A DNA stretch of 64,000 bases from Sulfurimicrobium lacus (GCF_011764585.1 NZ_AP022853.1:3071501-3135500), one strand, 5' to 3'; counted from the stretch's first letter, positions 1 to 9,737 are shown. Made by a program: numbers and translations. Notes: generated from the sequence alone by a model not told the origin.

Positions 1-489
1 TACAGCCGTCCGCCCAGGGCCAGCAGCGGTTGCGTGGTACTCACCAACCCCGACATGGCAACGCTGGGCAAGACGCTGCAGGCGGGCCTGACGCCGGTGG
101 TCATCAGCGATCACGTGGAATGGGTCAGCGCCGAGGAATGGCGCTCGCAGCGTGAGCGCTTCAAGGGCGAGGTGGAAGCCTGGCGCCGGGACTGGGAAAG
201 CCTCGACAACGAGCGCTATCTCAACCACTACTCTCGGGCTTTCAGCGCCAACGGGCAGGACTTCGCCATATTCAGCGCGCAAAAAAGACAGGTCAATGCC
301 GGCAAATCGGCCTTGCAGGTCAAGCTTTCCGATGTCAGCATATTCCAGTATCCCGGCAAGGATAATATCTTCGTCGTGACCTTTACTCAGGACTACCAGA
401 GCAACAACCTGAGCAACGTGATGCGCAAACGCCAGTACTGGCAAATGGAAAATGGCCAGTGGCGCATCATGTATGAAGGCGCGGCTTGA
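1..489 (+). CDS. L,D-transpeptidase, C-terminal part (5' end outside window)
   Basis: The frame is open from base 1, so the gene begins before the window; 162 residues are visible. Residues 9-11 are Ser-Gly-Cys followed by VVL, the end of the YkuD catalytic motif (usually SHGCVRL), and this Cys would be the acyl-enzyme nucleophile that cross-links peptidoglycan in the periplasm. About 100 residues follow with the pattern W..DWESLD...YL..YS..F, which resembles an NTF2/SnoaL-like domain often found after YkuD domains. The YkuD call rests on a short motif plus the domain arrangement. The tail domain assignment is family knowledge, and its role is unknown. Confidence 0.75.
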   Translation, partial: YSRPPRASSGCVVLTNPDMATLGKTLQAGLTPVVISDHVEWVSAEEWRSQRERFKGEVEAWRRDWESLDNERYLNHYSRAFSANGQDFAIFSAQKRQVNAGKSALQVKLSDVSIFQYPGKDNIFVVTFTQDYQSNNLSNVMRKRQYWQMENGQWRIMYEGAA

Positions 490-527
490 CACACTGCCTT
501 TGAATTTCGCGTAGAAAAGGAAAAAAC

Positions 528-1181
528 ATGTCCCACTTTCGCTTCTTGCTGTCTATTCTCGCGCTGCTGGCGAGTTTCAGCGCTCAGTCCGCCACCAACC
601 CCCAGGTAATGATCAAGACCAACCTCGGCGAAATGGTGGTGGAGCTTTACCCCCAGAAAGCGCCCAAGACTGTGGAGAACTTCCTGCACTATGTGAAGAA
701 CGGCTTCTACAACGGCACGATCTTTCACCGCGTCATCAACGATTTCATGATCCAGGGCGGCGGCCTGACCCCTGCTTTCGAGCAGAAAGCCACCTTCCCG
801 CCCATCCCCAACGAAGCCGACAACGGGCTTAAGAATGAACCCGGCACGCTGGCCATGGCTCATGCCGCCGACCCGAATTCGGCTACCGCGCAATTCTTCA
901 TCAACCTCGATCAAAACAAGCATCTCGATTTCTACAAGCCGGAGTCCTACTACTACGGCTATTGCGTGTTCGGCAAAGTCATCAAGGGACTGGACGTCGC
1001 CAAGAAAATCGGCGCCATCCCCACTTCCGCCGGCGGACCGTTCGCTTCCGACGTGCCCCAGGAAAAGATTGTCATCGAGGAAGTAGCCCCCATAACGCTT
1101 CAGGCCGCGGCGGAACCGGCCACCGACAAAAAAACCTCAAAACAACCCACTCGCAAGAAAAAGGACGTAAAACATGGTTAA
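528..1181 (+). CDS. ppiA: exported peptidyl-prolyl cis-trans isomerase (cyclophilin)
   Basis: A 217-residue cyclophilin that should catalyse proline cis-trans isomerisation in the periplasm. Residues 1-22 form a signal peptide ending FSAQSA. The fold is marked by [23 protein letters not shown] and the substrate-pocket stretch [11 protein letters not shown]. The C-terminus carries a roughly 25-residue Lys/Thr-rich tail absent from the paralogue that follows. A GAAAAGGAAAA stretch precedes the ATG. Its last 8 bases overlap the start of the next cyclophilin, so the two are translationally linked. The exported call depends on the signal peptide; the enzyme family is clear. Confidence 0.93.
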   Translation: MSHFRFLLSILALLASFSAQSATNPQVMIKTNLGEMVVELYPQKAPKTVENFLHYVKNGFYNGTIFHRVINDFMIQGGGLTPAFEQKATFPPIPNEADNGLKNEPGTLAMAHAADPNSATAQFFINLDQNKHLDFYKPESYYYGYCVFGKVIKGLDVAKKIGAIPTSAGGPFASDVPQEKIVIEEVAPITLQAAAEPATDKKTSKQPTRKKKDVKHG

Positions 1182-1665
1182 GATTCAAACCAACTTCGGC
1201 ACCATCACTCTCGAACTCGACGCAGAGAAAGCACCGCTGACCGTTGCCAATTTTCTCCAGTACGTGAACGACGGTTTCTTCAACGACACCATTTTCCACC
1301 GCGTGATCGACGGCTTCATGATCCAGGGCGGCGGCTTCATGGCGGACATGATGCAGAAAGCCACGCGCGACCAGATCCAGAACGAGGCCACCAACGGCCT
1401 GAAAAACGATGCCTACACCATCGCCATGGCGCGCACGCCCAACCCGCACTCCGCCAGCTCCCAGTTCTTCATCAACGTCGCCGACAACAGCTTCCTCAAC
1501 CACACCGCGCAGACCTCGCAAGGCTGGGGCTACTGCGTGTTCGGTAAAGTGGTGGAAGGACAGGACGTGATCGACAAGATCGCCAAAGTACGCACCGGCA
1601 ACAAATCCGGCCACCAGGATGTTCCGGTCGAGCCGGTGATCATCGAGAGCGCGGAAGCCGTTTAG
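1174..1665 (+). CDS. ppiB: cytoplasmic peptidyl-prolyl cis-trans isomerase (cyclophilin)
   Basis: A 163-residue cyclophilin without a signal peptide, matching the usual cytoplasmic PpiB length. Motifs include [16 protein letters not shown] at the start, [16 protein letters not shown], and [13 protein letters not shown], which carries the Gln/Phe active-site residues. It starts inside the end of the exported paralogue (8-bp overlap) and is followed by lpxH, an arrangement common in proteobacteria. The close similarity to its neighbour suggests a tandem duplication in which one copy gained an export signal; that history is inference. Confidence 0.95.
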   Translation: MVKIQTNFGTITLELDAEKAPLTVANFLQYVNDGFFNDTIFHRVIDGFMIQGGGFMADMMQKATRDQIQNEATNGLKNDAYTIAMARTPNPHSASSQFFINVADNSFLNHTAQTSQGWGYCVFGKVVEGQDVIDKIAKVRTGNKSGHQDVPVEPVIIESAEAV

Positions 1666-1723
1666 GTAAGGCGTGAGGGGTGAGGGGTGAGGCGCAACAG
1701 CCACCCCGCACCCTTTACCGAAA

Positions 1724-2470
1724 ATGGCCCACAGCCTGTTCATCTCCGATCTGCACCTGAGTGCCGATCGCCCGGAAGTTCTTTCCGCCTTTAGCGAATT
1801 TCTTGCCACCACCGCGGTCCATGCCGACGCCTTGTACATTCTGGGCGACCTGTTCGAATACTGGGCGGGCGACGACGACCTGGACGCGCCCTTCAATCGC
1901 CAGGTCGTTGCCGCGCTCGCCGCGCTGAATGCCGGCGGCACTGCCCTCTACCTGATGCACGGCAACCGCGACTTTCTCATGGGCGAAGCCCTGGCGACCG
2001 CCTGCGGCGCGCACTTCCTGCACGACCCCGAGTTGCGGGACATCCATGGCACAGCAACCCTGCTGATGCACGGCGACAAGCTGTGCACCGACGACACCGC
2101 GTACCTGGCCTTCCGCGAACAGGTACGCGATGCGCAATGGCAGCAGGCCTTTCTCGCCCAGCCGCTGGCGCTGCGCAAAGCGCAGATCGAGCAGTTGCGC
2201 GAGCAAAGCAGACAGGCGCAGCGCGAGAAGGCGGCCGAAATCATGGACGTGAACGCCGAATCTGTTATAAATTTACTCGGGAAATACGGCTATCCGCGCC
2301 TGATCCACGGCCACACCCACCGCCCTGCGCTTCACCTGCAGGAAATCGACGGTCGCCGCTGCGAGCGCTGGGTGCTGCCGGACTGGTACGAGCAGGGCGG
2401 CTACTTGCGCTGCGACGAGCACGGTTGCGCGGCAATCAATATCCAGATGGTTAAAGGGGAACAAAAATGA
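1724..2470 (+). CDS. lpxH: UDP-2,3-diacylglucosamine diphosphatase
   Basis: A peripheral inner-membrane metallophosphoesterase of lipid A synthesis that hydrolyses UDP-2,3-diacylglucosamine to lipid X and UMP. The 248 residues carry the full calcineurin-type metal-binding set: SDLHLS near residue 8, GDLFEYW near 41, GNRDF near 80, LMHGDKLC near 113 and HGHTHRP near 196. Length and motif order match LpxH. Its stop overlaps the next start as ATGA, so translation with the DAHP synthase gene may be coupled although the pathways differ. A second, more distant LpxH-like protein lies at 35134-35937. Confidence 0.95.
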   Translation: MAHSLFISDLHLSADRPEVLSAFSEFLATTAVHADALYILGDLFEYWAGDDDLDAPFNRQVVAALAALNAGGTALYLMHGNRDFLMGEALATACGAHFLHDPELRDIHGTATLLMHGDKLCTDDTAYLAFREQVRDAQWQQAFLAQPLALRKAQIEQLREQSRQAQREKAAEIMDVNAESVINLLGKYGYPRLIHGHTHRPALHLQEIDGRRCERWVLPDWYEQGGYLRCDEHGCAAINIQMVKGEQK

Positions 2471-3582
2471 TTCTGATCCTGGCCCAAGACATTTCCCACG
2501 AGAGCGCCGATTTCCGCCAACTGATGGACCACCTCCACGCGCTGCCCGGCATCAAGACGCGCGTTCACCAGGAAAAAGGCGAGCAGCAGACGCTCACCGA
2601 AGTCTATTTGATCGGCGACACCGGCCCGCTTGCCGTCGAAGACATGAAAACCCTGCCCGGCGTGGAGCGCGTGGTGCGGGTCTCGGAAGAATACCGCGTG
2701 CTCGGCCGCCACAAGGACGACGAGCGGCCCACCCACTTCGATTACAACGGCGTGCGCTTCGGCCAGGACACGCTCAACATTTTCGCCGGGCTATGCGCCG
2801 TGGACGTGCAAGAACACGTGGAAGCGATGATGAAGGCGCTGCGCGACAACGGCCAGGTGTGCACGCGCATGGGCGCTTACAAGCCGCGCACCAGCCCCTA
2901 TGCCTTCCAGGGCCACGGCAAGGCCTGTCTGCCCTGGGTGTTCGAACTGGCGGGCAAGTACGGCATCAAGGTGATTGCCATGGAAATCACCCACGAATCC
3001 CACCTCGACGAAATCCGCGCCGCCCTGCACCAGGCCGGCAACCCCACCGGCGTGATGCTGCAGATCGGCACGCGCAACACGCAAAACTTCGAGTTGCTGA
3101 AAATCGTCGGCCGTCAGCAGGAGTTACCGGTGCTGTTCAAGCGCGGCTTCGGCATCACCCTGGACGAATCGCTCAACGCCGCCGAATATCTCGCCTCGGA
3201 GGGCAACCGCAAAGTCGTGTTCGGCCTGCGCGGCATGAAGACCAACATGGGCGACCCGCACCGCAACTTCGTCGATTTCGCCCACGTGCCGGTGGTCAAG
3301 CGCCTCACCCGCATGCCGGTGTGCATCGACCCATCCCATTCGGTCGGCGCGCGTTCGCGCGCGCCGGACGGCCTGCTGGATATTTTCCACGTGGTGGCGC
3401 AGGGCGTGGTCGCCGGCGCCAACATGATCCTGGTGGATTTCCACCCGGCACCAAAAAAAGCGCTGGTGGACGGTCCACAGGCATTGTTGATGGAAGAACT
3501 GCCGCACTTCATCGAGGACGTGCAACTGGCGCGGGAAACCTACCTGCAGCGTCAGTCTCTGGCCCAGCGCTACCGGATATAG
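2467..3582 (+). CDS. aroF: 3-deoxy-7-phosphoheptulonate synthase, type I-beta
   Basis: Catalyses condensation of phosphoenolpyruvate and erythrose 4-phosphate, the first step of the shikimate pathway. The 371 residues consist of an N-terminal ferredoxin-like (ACT-like) segment of about 90 residues and a TIM-barrel catalytic domain. Diagnostic stretches are GAYKPRTSPYAFQG, IGTRNTQNFELL, LFKRGFGITLDE and CIDPSHSVG. The usual AGPC motif reads AGLC, a mild deviation. The N-terminal extension places it in the I-beta subclass rather than with E. coli AroFGH. The symbol aroF is used by family convention only. The ATG overlaps the lpxH stop. Confidence 0.9.
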   Translation: MILILAQDISHESADFRQLMDHLHALPGIKTRVHQEKGEQQTLTEVYLIGDTGPLAVEDMKTLPGVERVVRVSEEYRVLGRHKDDERPTHFDYNGVRFGQDTLNIFAGLCAVDVQEHVEAMMKALRDNGQVCTRMGAYKPRTSPYAFQGHGKACLPWVFELAGKYGIKVIAMEITHESHLDEIRAALHQAGNPTGVMLQIGTRNTQNFELLKIVGRQQELPVLFKRGFGITLDESLNAAEYLASEGNRKVVFGLRGMKTNMGDPHRNFVDFAHVPVVKRLTRMPVCIDPSHSVGARSRAPDGLLDIFHVVAQGVVAGANMILVDFHPAPKKALVDGPQALLMEELPHFIEDVQLARETYLQRQSLAQRYRI

Positions 3583-3638
3583 CAATTTCGACCCGGTCTG
3601 ACAGCGTATGTCGGATCGCGTCCGATCAGGGATCCGAA

Positions 3639-4901
3639 TCACATCTCAAAGTGCTGCCGTACGCGGTCTTCCAGGAGCTGTCGGGCATCGCTTTCGGTAC
3701 TGTTTGCCAGGCGATTGAATATTTCAGGCGCCATGGTGCGAAACACCGTCATGACCGATGGGTCGAAATGGCTGCCTGTGTCTTTTTCAAGAATCGCCAT
3801 TGCCGCCTCGAAGCCCATGGGTTCCTTGTACGGGCGTTTTGAACAGAGTGCGTCGAATACATCGGCGACGGCAAAAATTCGCGCTGCGAGCGGTATCGTC
3901 TCACCGGAAACCTTGTGCGGATAGCCGGAACCGTCCCATTTTTCATGATGTGCGGCCACGACCGCGTTGGCCCCATCGAGCCAGCCCATGCCGGTAACAA
4001 TCTCCTCACCCTGCGCGACGTGGGTACGCATGATGACCAGTTCCGCATCGTCCAGTTTCCCGGGCTTGAGTAAAATTGCATCGGGAATCCCGATTTTCCC
4101 CACATCGTGCAGAAAGCTGCCGGCAATGAGCGCCTGCATGGCGCTTCCCATCAGGCCCATGCGCTCCGCTATGCGTGCGGCGATCCAGGCAACCCGGTAA
4201 TTGTGCGCGCCGGTATCGGAGTCGCGTTTGGCAATGGCGCGGCCAAGCGCCTCCATCATCGAAATATGCGAATCGAGCACCTCGCGTGCCTTGCGCTCGT
4301 TGTCGGCGGATAGACGAATCACCACTGGATAGATCGCGACACCGCATAGCAGGGACGCCAGACCGATCATCAATGCTGCGGTCAAGGAACTAGCGAACAT
4401 TTGCTCCTTCTGCCATGCCGGCACAACGCGTACACCCTCGAAATAGCCGGTAATGAGTCCATTCGTGTCAGTGGCAGAATTGCGCAGAGGGACAAAAACT
4501 CGCAGGACCCACGGTTCCCCTGCAATCTTCAGGCTTTCGTACGAGGCAGCGGTGTAGCTTGGCGTGCCATGATGAGGAAGGAATTTCTCGACCGCCTCAC
4601 CCCCCTTATTCATCGATTCTGCAAGTTTGCGGCCCTTGCCGTCGTATATTTCGGCAATATCAAACAAGCCACCTGCAATGGTTCTAGCCGCGACGGTGGC
4701 ATGCTCGGCGGCATCCGTGCCGGAGAGATCGATTGCGTTGTGGTGGTGCAGCAACCGGTCCGATTCTTCGATGGCCAGGGATACGATACTTTCCTCGGCA
4801 CTTTCACGCGCAACAAACCATGACACAGGGCTGGCAATCGCCGCAAGAATAATGCTGACAGCGGCGATGCGAATAGCAGTGCGCTTCTGGAATGGGTTCA
4901 T
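3639..4901 (-). CDS. membrane-anchored HD-GYP domain protein, probable c-di-GMP phosphodiesterase
   Basis: 420 residues: a transmembrane helix near residues 10-30, a periplasmic sensor region of about 140 residues, a second membrane helix near 170-195 and a C-terminal HD-GYP domain. The domain is intact: FLHDVGKIGIPD holds the HD metal ligands, followed by H..HHEKWDGSGYP (the GYP signature) and ADVFDALCSKRPYK. HD-GYP proteins hydrolyse c-di-GMP to pGpG or GMP. The periplasmic part has no family I recognise and may sense a small molecule. The gene converges with the DAHP synthase gene and lies beside a diguanylate cyclase, suggesting opposing activities. Confidence 0.9.
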   Translation of the reverse strand: MNPFQKRTAIRIAAVSIILAAIASPVSWFVARESAEESIVSLAIEESDRLLHHHNAIDLSGTDAAEHATVAARTIAGGLFDIAEIYDGKGRKLAESMNKGGEAVEKFLPHHGTPSYTAASYESLKIAGEPWVLRVFVPLRNSATDTNGLITGYFEGVRVVPAWQKEQMFASSLTAALMIGLASLLCGVAIYPVVIRLSADNERKAREVLDSHISMMEALGRAIAKRDSDTGAHNYRVAWIAARIAERMGLMGSAMQALIAGSFLHDVGKIGIPDAILLKPGKLDDAELVIMRTHVAQGEEIVTGMGWLDGANAVVAAHHEKWDGSGYPHKVSGETIPLAARIFAVADVFDALCSKRPYKEPMGFEAAMAILEKDTGSHFDPSVMTVFRTMAPEIFNRLANSTESDARQLLEDRVRQHFEM

Positions 4902-5128
4902 CGATTTTTTTCCTTTGGGGGCGTTATTTGCTGGAAAGCACGGCCGGTCTCACGAAACGTCATGAGGTCGTAGCGTTATTGTCCACGCGCAAGCTTAAAG
5001 CCAGCTTAACAGCGCTGTGTGGAAAATAAAAACCAGGGAAGGGGTTGTATCGGTTCTGCCAGGCGACCTGGAGAACATTCGTTACAGGCGCAGGAATTCA
5101 CGCGCAGCGCCAGCCGCCTAAAAGTGAG

Positions 5129-6049
5129 TCACTCGCAGTCGCAGCCCGACTGGTCGCCCAGACAGTCCCACAGGCACACCTGATTGCGCCCTGAAGCCTT
5201 GGCGCAAAGCAGGGCGTGATCGGCTTTTTCGATCGTATCTTCGACCGCTTCGTCCGAACTCATGACGGCGACACCGAATGAAGCTGTGATGTGAATGATG
5301 CCCTTGTCCTTGAGGGCGATCGGATACGCGGCCAGTTCGGCGCACAAGCGCTCCATGGTTTTCACCACGTCCTGCGCGGTACTGGAGGGTAAGCAAAAGA
5401 GGAACTCCTCGCCCCCGTAGCGGAAAATCGCGTCATATTTGCGCAGCTTGCCGTGAAAGAAAGCGATCGTTTCATGCAGCACAGTGTCTCCGGCCAAGTG
5501 GCCGTATTCATCGTTGACCCGCTTGAAGTGATCGAGGTCCATCATGCACACGCAACAGGCGGCGCCGCTGCGCGCCATGCGCTCGTGTTCCTGCTGCAGC
5601 TTGTGCAGCATACCGTTCCTGTTCCACACCCCGGTGAGATGGTCCACCAGGCACATCTTGCTGATGATGCTGGTCTGCAGCCCGCTCATTTCCAGCTTGA
5701 AGCGGATGGACAGATCCATGAACTCGTCGTACTCGTCTGCGGAAACCGCCTGTCCGTTTTCCCTTCTGTTCAACAGGAGGCGCGCGTTATCGTGCATGCT
5801 CTTGTGAAAAGCGCCCATCTTCTCGAACCACGGACCTTCCTGCAGTTCTGGGTAATCGCGCTGGTAATACCACTGGCCGAACTTGCAGCGGCAATGGGCG
5901 TCGGTCAACAAATCCGCGGGACTCGCCCCTCCGCCACAAACCAGGGCGCGGTGCAGATCCTTCAGCCAGGAGGTATGGCTCGTACTGCCGGCATCCAGTT
6001 CATGCAGCGTCTTCAACAAAAAGGAAGTTGAAGCTCGGGAAGAAGGCAT
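5129..6049 (-). CDS. CZB-GGDEF diguanylate cyclase, DgcZ-like
   Basis: 306 residues with no membrane segment. The N-terminal 110 residues match a chemoreceptor zinc-binding (CZB) domain: H.SWL..LHRAL, then CRCKFGQWYY, then H.SMH, giving the His-Cys-His-His zinc set. The GGDEF domain follows with DLDHFKRVND and the active-site loop GGEEF near residue 213. The inhibitory-site motif RKYD sits exactly five residues before GGEEF, so product inhibition is likely. Domain order and length match E. coli DgcZ, in which zinc inhibits the cyclase. An in-frame TTG at 6070 could extend it by seven residues; the ATG at 6049 is preferred. Confidence 0.9.
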   Translation of the reverse strand: MPSSRASTSFLLKTLHELDAGSTSHTSWLKDLHRALVCGGGASPADLLTDAHCRCKFGQWYYQRDYPELQEGPWFEKMGAFHKSMHDNARLLLNRRENGQAVSADEYDEFMDLSIRFKLEMSGLQTSIISKMCLVDHLTGVWNRNGMLHKLQQEHERMARSGAACCVCMMDLDHFKRVNDEYGHLAGDTVLHETIAFFHGKLRKYDAIFRYGGEEFLFCLPSSTAQDVVKTMERLCAELAAYPIALKDKGIIHITASFGVAVMSSDEAVEDTIEKADHALLCAKASGRNQVCLWDCLGDQSGCDCE

Positions 6050-6085
6050 GATCGGGTTCCGCCAAGGCAATGAAAAGAACCTGGA

Positions 6086-7273
6086 TTATAGCCGCATCCG
6101 TAGGATTTTTCCGACATCATTATCAGGGATAACCACCGGGTTGGTCTTCATGCTGCTGCCGCGGCAGTTGGCGACGATGCGCGGAAGGTCCGCCTCGCCC
6201 ACGCCGAACGCGCCCAGGCGCGGCACGTCCATGCGCTCGGTCCATGCGTCGAGGACGCGCAACAGCGCCCCGTGCGCCGCACTGTCGTCGCCATGGGCCT
6301 GGCGGCTCAACAGGCGTCCGGCGCGCGCATACTTTGCCAGCGCCGGATTGGCCGGCTCGCGCGCCTCCATGGCCTCGATGTTCACGCGCGTCGCCGCTGC
6401 CAGCAGGGTGCCGCACGCCACGCCGTGGGGGATGGGGAAGAAAGCGCCGAGCGGCGCGGCCAGGCCGTGCACCGATCCCAACCCCACCTGGGCCAGGGTG
6501 ATGCCGGAAAGCAGCGCGGCATACGCCATCTTCTCCCGCCCGAGTGCAGCATCCATATCATTCTCGTACCATGGCAGCAGGCCATCGCGCACTGCCTCCA
6601 TGCCGGACCACGCCAGCGCGTCGGTGAACGGGTTGGCCTTGCTGGAAACAAAGGACTCCAGCAGCTGGGTGAAGGCATCCATGCCATTGGCGGCGATCAG
6701 GTGCGACGGGCAGGAAGCCAGCAAGTCCGGATCGACCACCGCATATTCCGCCACCAGCTGCTCGTCGCGGAAAGACTTCTTGAAGCCATCCGGGCCGTGC
6801 GTGGAAAGCACCGCGTTCTTGGTCGCCTCGGAGCCCGTCCCGGCGGTCGTCGGCACCGCGACTAAAGGCGTCGCCGGGCCACGGTAAGGCAGTTCCGGGC
6901 CCACGCCCTCAAGGTGATCCATCACCGAATTGCCCGGCTTGAGCAATCCGGCTATTGCCTTGGCGGCGTCCAGCACGCTGCCGCCGCCGATGCCCAGCAC
7001 CACGTCGAACCGTCCGCCACGCAGGCTTGCGACAGCCTCGTCCACCAGTTGCGGCGAAGGCTCGTCCGTAACCTGGAATATTTCCCAGGCGAATCCCTGC
7101 GCCTGCAACGCCGCGTTCAGCCCTTCCCAATGCAGCGAGCCGAGGAAGGATCGGCCGCCGCTGACGAGCAGCACCCGCTTGCCGTAGCGGGCCAAAATAT
7201 CGGGCAGTTTCTTTGCGCTGCCGGCGCCGAACTCGATGCGCGGCAAGCGGGCGATGGAAAAGATATCGGTCAT
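6086..7273 (-). CDS. iron-containing alcohol dehydrogenase family protein
   Basis: 395 residues of the group III (Fe-dependent) alcohol dehydrogenase fold. The nucleotide-binding part shows GIGGGSVLDAAKA near residue 95 and PTTAGTGSEAT near 140. Metal ligands are expected from D in NGMDAFTQLLES and from the histidines of SVHGLAAPLGAFFPIPHG. Such enzymes reduce aldehydes or oxidise alcohols with NAD(P); the substrate cannot be told. It lies 22 bases downstream of an ABC exporter operon on the same strand and may be cotranscribed, though no functional link is evident. Confidence 0.9.
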   Translation of the reverse strand: MTDIFSIARLPRIEFGAGSAKKLPDILARYGKRVLLVSGGRSFLGSLHWEGLNAALQAQGFAWEIFQVTDEPSPQLVDEAVASLRGGRFDVVLGIGGGSVLDAAKAIAGLLKPGNSVMDHLEGVGPELPYRGPATPLVAVPTTAGTGSEATKNAVLSTHGPDGFKKSFRDEQLVAEYAVVDPDLLASCPSHLIAANGMDAFTQLLESFVSSKANPFTDALAWSGMEAVRDGLLPWYENDMDAALGREKMAYAALLSGITLAQVGLGSVHGLAAPLGAFFPIPHGVACGTLLAAATRVNIEAMEAREPANPALAKYARAGRLLSRQAHGDDSAAHGALLRVLDAWTERMDVPRLGAFGVGEADLPRIVANCRGSSMKTNPVVIPDNDVGKILRMRL

Positions 7274-7295
7274 GAAGTTTCCTCAAAATTGAATT

Positions 7296-8498
7296 TCATT
7301 CTGTGCGCAGCGCTTCCACCGGGTCCATCATGGCCGCGCGCCGCGCCGGCAGCACGCCGGCGACGAGCCCGATACCGACCGCGACACCCTCCGCCAGCGC
7401 GGCATAGGACCACGGCGTATGCACGGGCAGGGCGGCGAACGCGACGTGCAGCAGTTGCGCCAGCCCGACGCCCAGCGCCAGCCCCGCCGCCCCGCCCACG
7501 GCGGCGAGCAAGGCCGCTTCGCCGAGGAAAAGCGCGAGAATCTGGCTGCGCTTGGCGCCCAGCGAGCGCAGCAGGCCGATTTCGCTGGTGCGCTCGGTCA
7601 CCGCCATGGTCATGATGGTCAGAATCCCGACCCCGCCCACCAGCAGCGAAATACCGCCCAGCGCGCCCACGGCGAAGGTCAGCACGTCCAGTACCGAACC
7701 CATGACTTCGAGCATTTTCTGCTGCGGCGTGATGGTGAAATCCTCGCGCCCGTGGCGTGCCAACAGCACCTTTTTGATCCCCTCCACCACCGCGTCCAGC
7801 GGGGCGTTGCTGTGATAGGTGACGTGGATTTCCATCAGGCCGGCGCGGTTGAATAGCTCCAGCGCACGGGACACCGGAATGTACACCGTATCGTCCAGGT
7901 CGAAGCCCAGCACCTGCCCCTTGGCCTCCATCACGCCGATCACGCGGTAGCGCTCGCTGCCGATGCGGATGCGGCTGCCGAGCGGATTGACCGCGCCGAA
8001 CAGCTCCTGCTTCACCTTCGCGCCCAGCACCACGAAAGCCCTTGCCGCACGGGGATCGTCAGGGGGCAGAAAACTGCCTGCCTGCACCTTCATGCGGAAG
8101 GTTTGTGCCATCTCGTGCCCCACGCCGTACACCGTCACGCGCCGCGACTTGCCTTCGGCCTGGAGATCGGCGTTGCCCTGGACGCTGGGGTCCACGTACT
8201 CGACGTGGGGCGCGCGCCGCAGCGCCTCCGCGTCCTCGATGCTGAGCGGACGCACCGAACTGATGATGCCGGCGGAAGGCCCGCCGTGGGTGGTCGCCTT
8301 GCCCGGCGCGATGCCGATGAGATTGGAGCCGAACTGGGTGAATTCCGACAGGACGAACTGGTGTATCCCCTCGCCGATGGAAGTGAGCAGAATCACAGCG
8401 GCGATGCCGACGGCGATGCCCAGCGCGGTGAGTAAGCTGCGCAGACGGTGCGCGATGATGGAACTCGCGGTAAAGGGCAGGAAGTCCTGGATCAGCAT
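7296..8498 (-). CDS. MacB-type ABC transporter permease (second of two)
   Basis: 400 residues with the FtsX/MacB architecture: one N-terminal membrane helix (LTALGIAVGIAAVILLTSIG), a periplasmic core of about 220 residues, and three C-terminal helices with the conserved cytoplasmic stretch TERTSEIGLLRSLGAKRSQI. It lacks its own ATPase domain. It follows a similar permease after a short tandem repeat, so the exporter is probably a heterodimer of two half permeases driven by the ATPase at 9734-10408 and linked to the adaptor at 10502-11695. Substrate unknown. Confidence 0.9.
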   Translation of the reverse strand: MLIQDFLPFTASSIIAHRLRSLLTALGIAVGIAAVILLTSIGEGIHQFVLSEFTQFGSNLIGIAPGKATTHGGPSAGIISSVRPLSIEDAEALRRAPHVEYVDPSVQGNADLQAEGKSRRVTVYGVGHEMAQTFRMKVQAGSFLPPDDPRAARAFVVLGAKVKQELFGAVNPLGSRIRIGSERYRVIGVMEAKGQVLGFDLDDTVYIPVSRALELFNRAGLMEIHVTYHSNAPLDAVVEGIKKVLLARHGREDFTITPQQKMLEVMGSVLDVLTFAVGALGGISLLVGGVGILTIMTMAVTERTSEIGLLRSLGAKRSQILALFLGEAALLAAVGGAAGLALGVGLAQLLHVAFAALPVHTPWSYAALAEGVAVGIGLVAGVLPARRAAMMDPVEALRTE

Positions 8499-8500
8499 GG

Positions 8501-8527
8501 TTAGGGCTCTTAGGGCTCTTAGGGCTC
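8501..8527. repeat. three tandem copies of a 9-bp unit between two permease genes
   Basis: The unit TTAGGGCTC is repeated three times without mismatch and fills nearly the whole 30-bp gap between the two permease genes, just ahead of the downstream permease start. Slippage here would alter gene spacing by 9 bp steps. Whether copy number varies is unknown. Confidence 0.85.
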
Positions 8528-8528
8528 G

Positions 8529-9737
8529 TTAATGCCTGGCCAAGGACTCGACCGGGTCGAGCCGAGCCGCCCGCCGCGCCGGTGCCACGCTGAACAGAAT
8601 ACCCGTCGCCAGCGCGGTGCCGAACGCCGCCAGCACCGCCCACCACGGCGGCGTGGTAGGCAGCACCGGATAGATACGGCCGATGATGTAACTTCCCAGC
8701 GCGCCTAGTATCAGGCCGGCTACCGCCCCGGCAAAGGACAGCACCGCGGCCTCGGCGAAAAAGAGCTGGCGAATCTGCCGCGGCGCCGCGCCGAGCGCCT
8801 TGAGCAGGCCGATTTCCTGGGTGCGCTGGGAAACCGCGATCAGCATCACGTTCATGATCAGGATGCCGGCCACGGCGAGGCTGATCGCCGCGATGCCGCC
8901 GACCGCCAGGGTCAGCGCGCGCAGGATGCGGTCGAAGGTGGCGAGGATGGCGTCCTGGGTGATCACGGTCACATCGCGCTCGCCCTCGTGGCGCTTCGCC
9001 AGGATATCCTCCGCGTCCTGCTTGGCGCGGACGATATCCTCGCGGCTGCGCGCCTCGATCAGGATGCGGAACAGGGAGGAGGTGTTGAACAGCATCTGCG
9101 CCGAAGCGACCGGCACGATCACCAGTTCGTCGGTGTCGAAGCCCATCGACTGCCCCTGGCTCGCCAAAATCCCTACCACGCGGAAGCGCCGGTCGCCGAT
9201 GCGCAGCCATTCGCCCACCGCCGGCTGCGCACCGAACAGTTCGCTCTTCACCTTGGCGCCCAGCACGCACACCGGCGTCGCCTGACGCGGGTCGCCGCCG
9301 GGCAGGAAACGCCCCTGCCCCATGCTCATGTGGCGGATTGGCAGCATATCGGCAGTGGAGCCCAGCACCGGCGCTTCGCGGTTGCGTCGATGGGTGCTGA
9401 CCAGCGCCGAGCCCACGTTGAGCGGGGCGATGCGCCGGATGGCGCGGCTGCGCGTGAGGCTCAGCGCATCGTCGAGGGTAAGGTCGCGGGTGGTCTCGCC
9501 CAGCAGCATGCCGGGGGTGCCGCCGGTGGTTTCGGAGCGGCCGGGAAGCACGATCACCAGGTTGCTGCCGAGAGAGGAAAACTGCCCCATCACGTAGCGC
9601 CGCGCGCCTTCGCCGAGCGAAGTGAGCACTACCACCGAGGCCACGCCGATGGACATGGCCGCGACCATCAACAAGGTTCGGGTGCGGGCGCCGGCTAGGC
9701 TGACGGAGGCGAAGCGCAGCACGTCCGCCAGATTCAT
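8529..9737 (-). CDS. MacB-type ABC transporter permease (first of two)
   Basis: 402 residues arranged like its neighbour: N-terminal helix (TLLMVAAMSIGVASVVVLTS), a MacB periplasmic core domain, then three C-terminal helices with the conserved QRTQEIGLLKALGAAPRQIR loop. Its start overlaps the end of the ATPase gene by 4 bases (ATGA), indicating translational coupling. The two permeases share the same plan but differ clearly in sequence, which favours an obligate heterodimer over a recent duplication. Mechanotransmission-type export of a peptide, lipid or small molecule is the family expectation. Confidence 0.9.
   Translation of the reverse strand: MNLADVLRFASVSLAGARTRTLLMVAAMSIGVASVVVLTSLGEGARRYVMGQFSSLGSNLVIVLPGRSETTGGTPGMLLGETTRDLTLDDALSLTRSRAIRRIAPLNVGSALVSTHRRNREAPVLGSTADMLPIRHMSMGQGRFLPGGDPRQATPVCVLGAKVKSELFGAQPAVGEWLRIGDRRFRVVGILASQGQSMGFDTDELVIVPVASAQMLFNTSSLFRILIEARSREDIVRAKQDAEDILAKRHEGERDVTVITQDAILATFDRILRALTLAVGGIAAISLAVAGILIMNVMLIAVSQRTQEIGLLKALGAAPRQIRQLFFAEAAVLSFAGAVAGLILGALGSYIIGRIYPVLPTTPPWWAVLAAFGTALATGILFSVAPARRAARLDPVESLARH

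Noticed and set aside
1668-1700. GTGAGGGG-type tandem repeat before lpxH, considered a fourth REP-like copy
   Set aside because: It lacks the palindrome and the GTCCCCCTC part, so it is only a short direct repeat.
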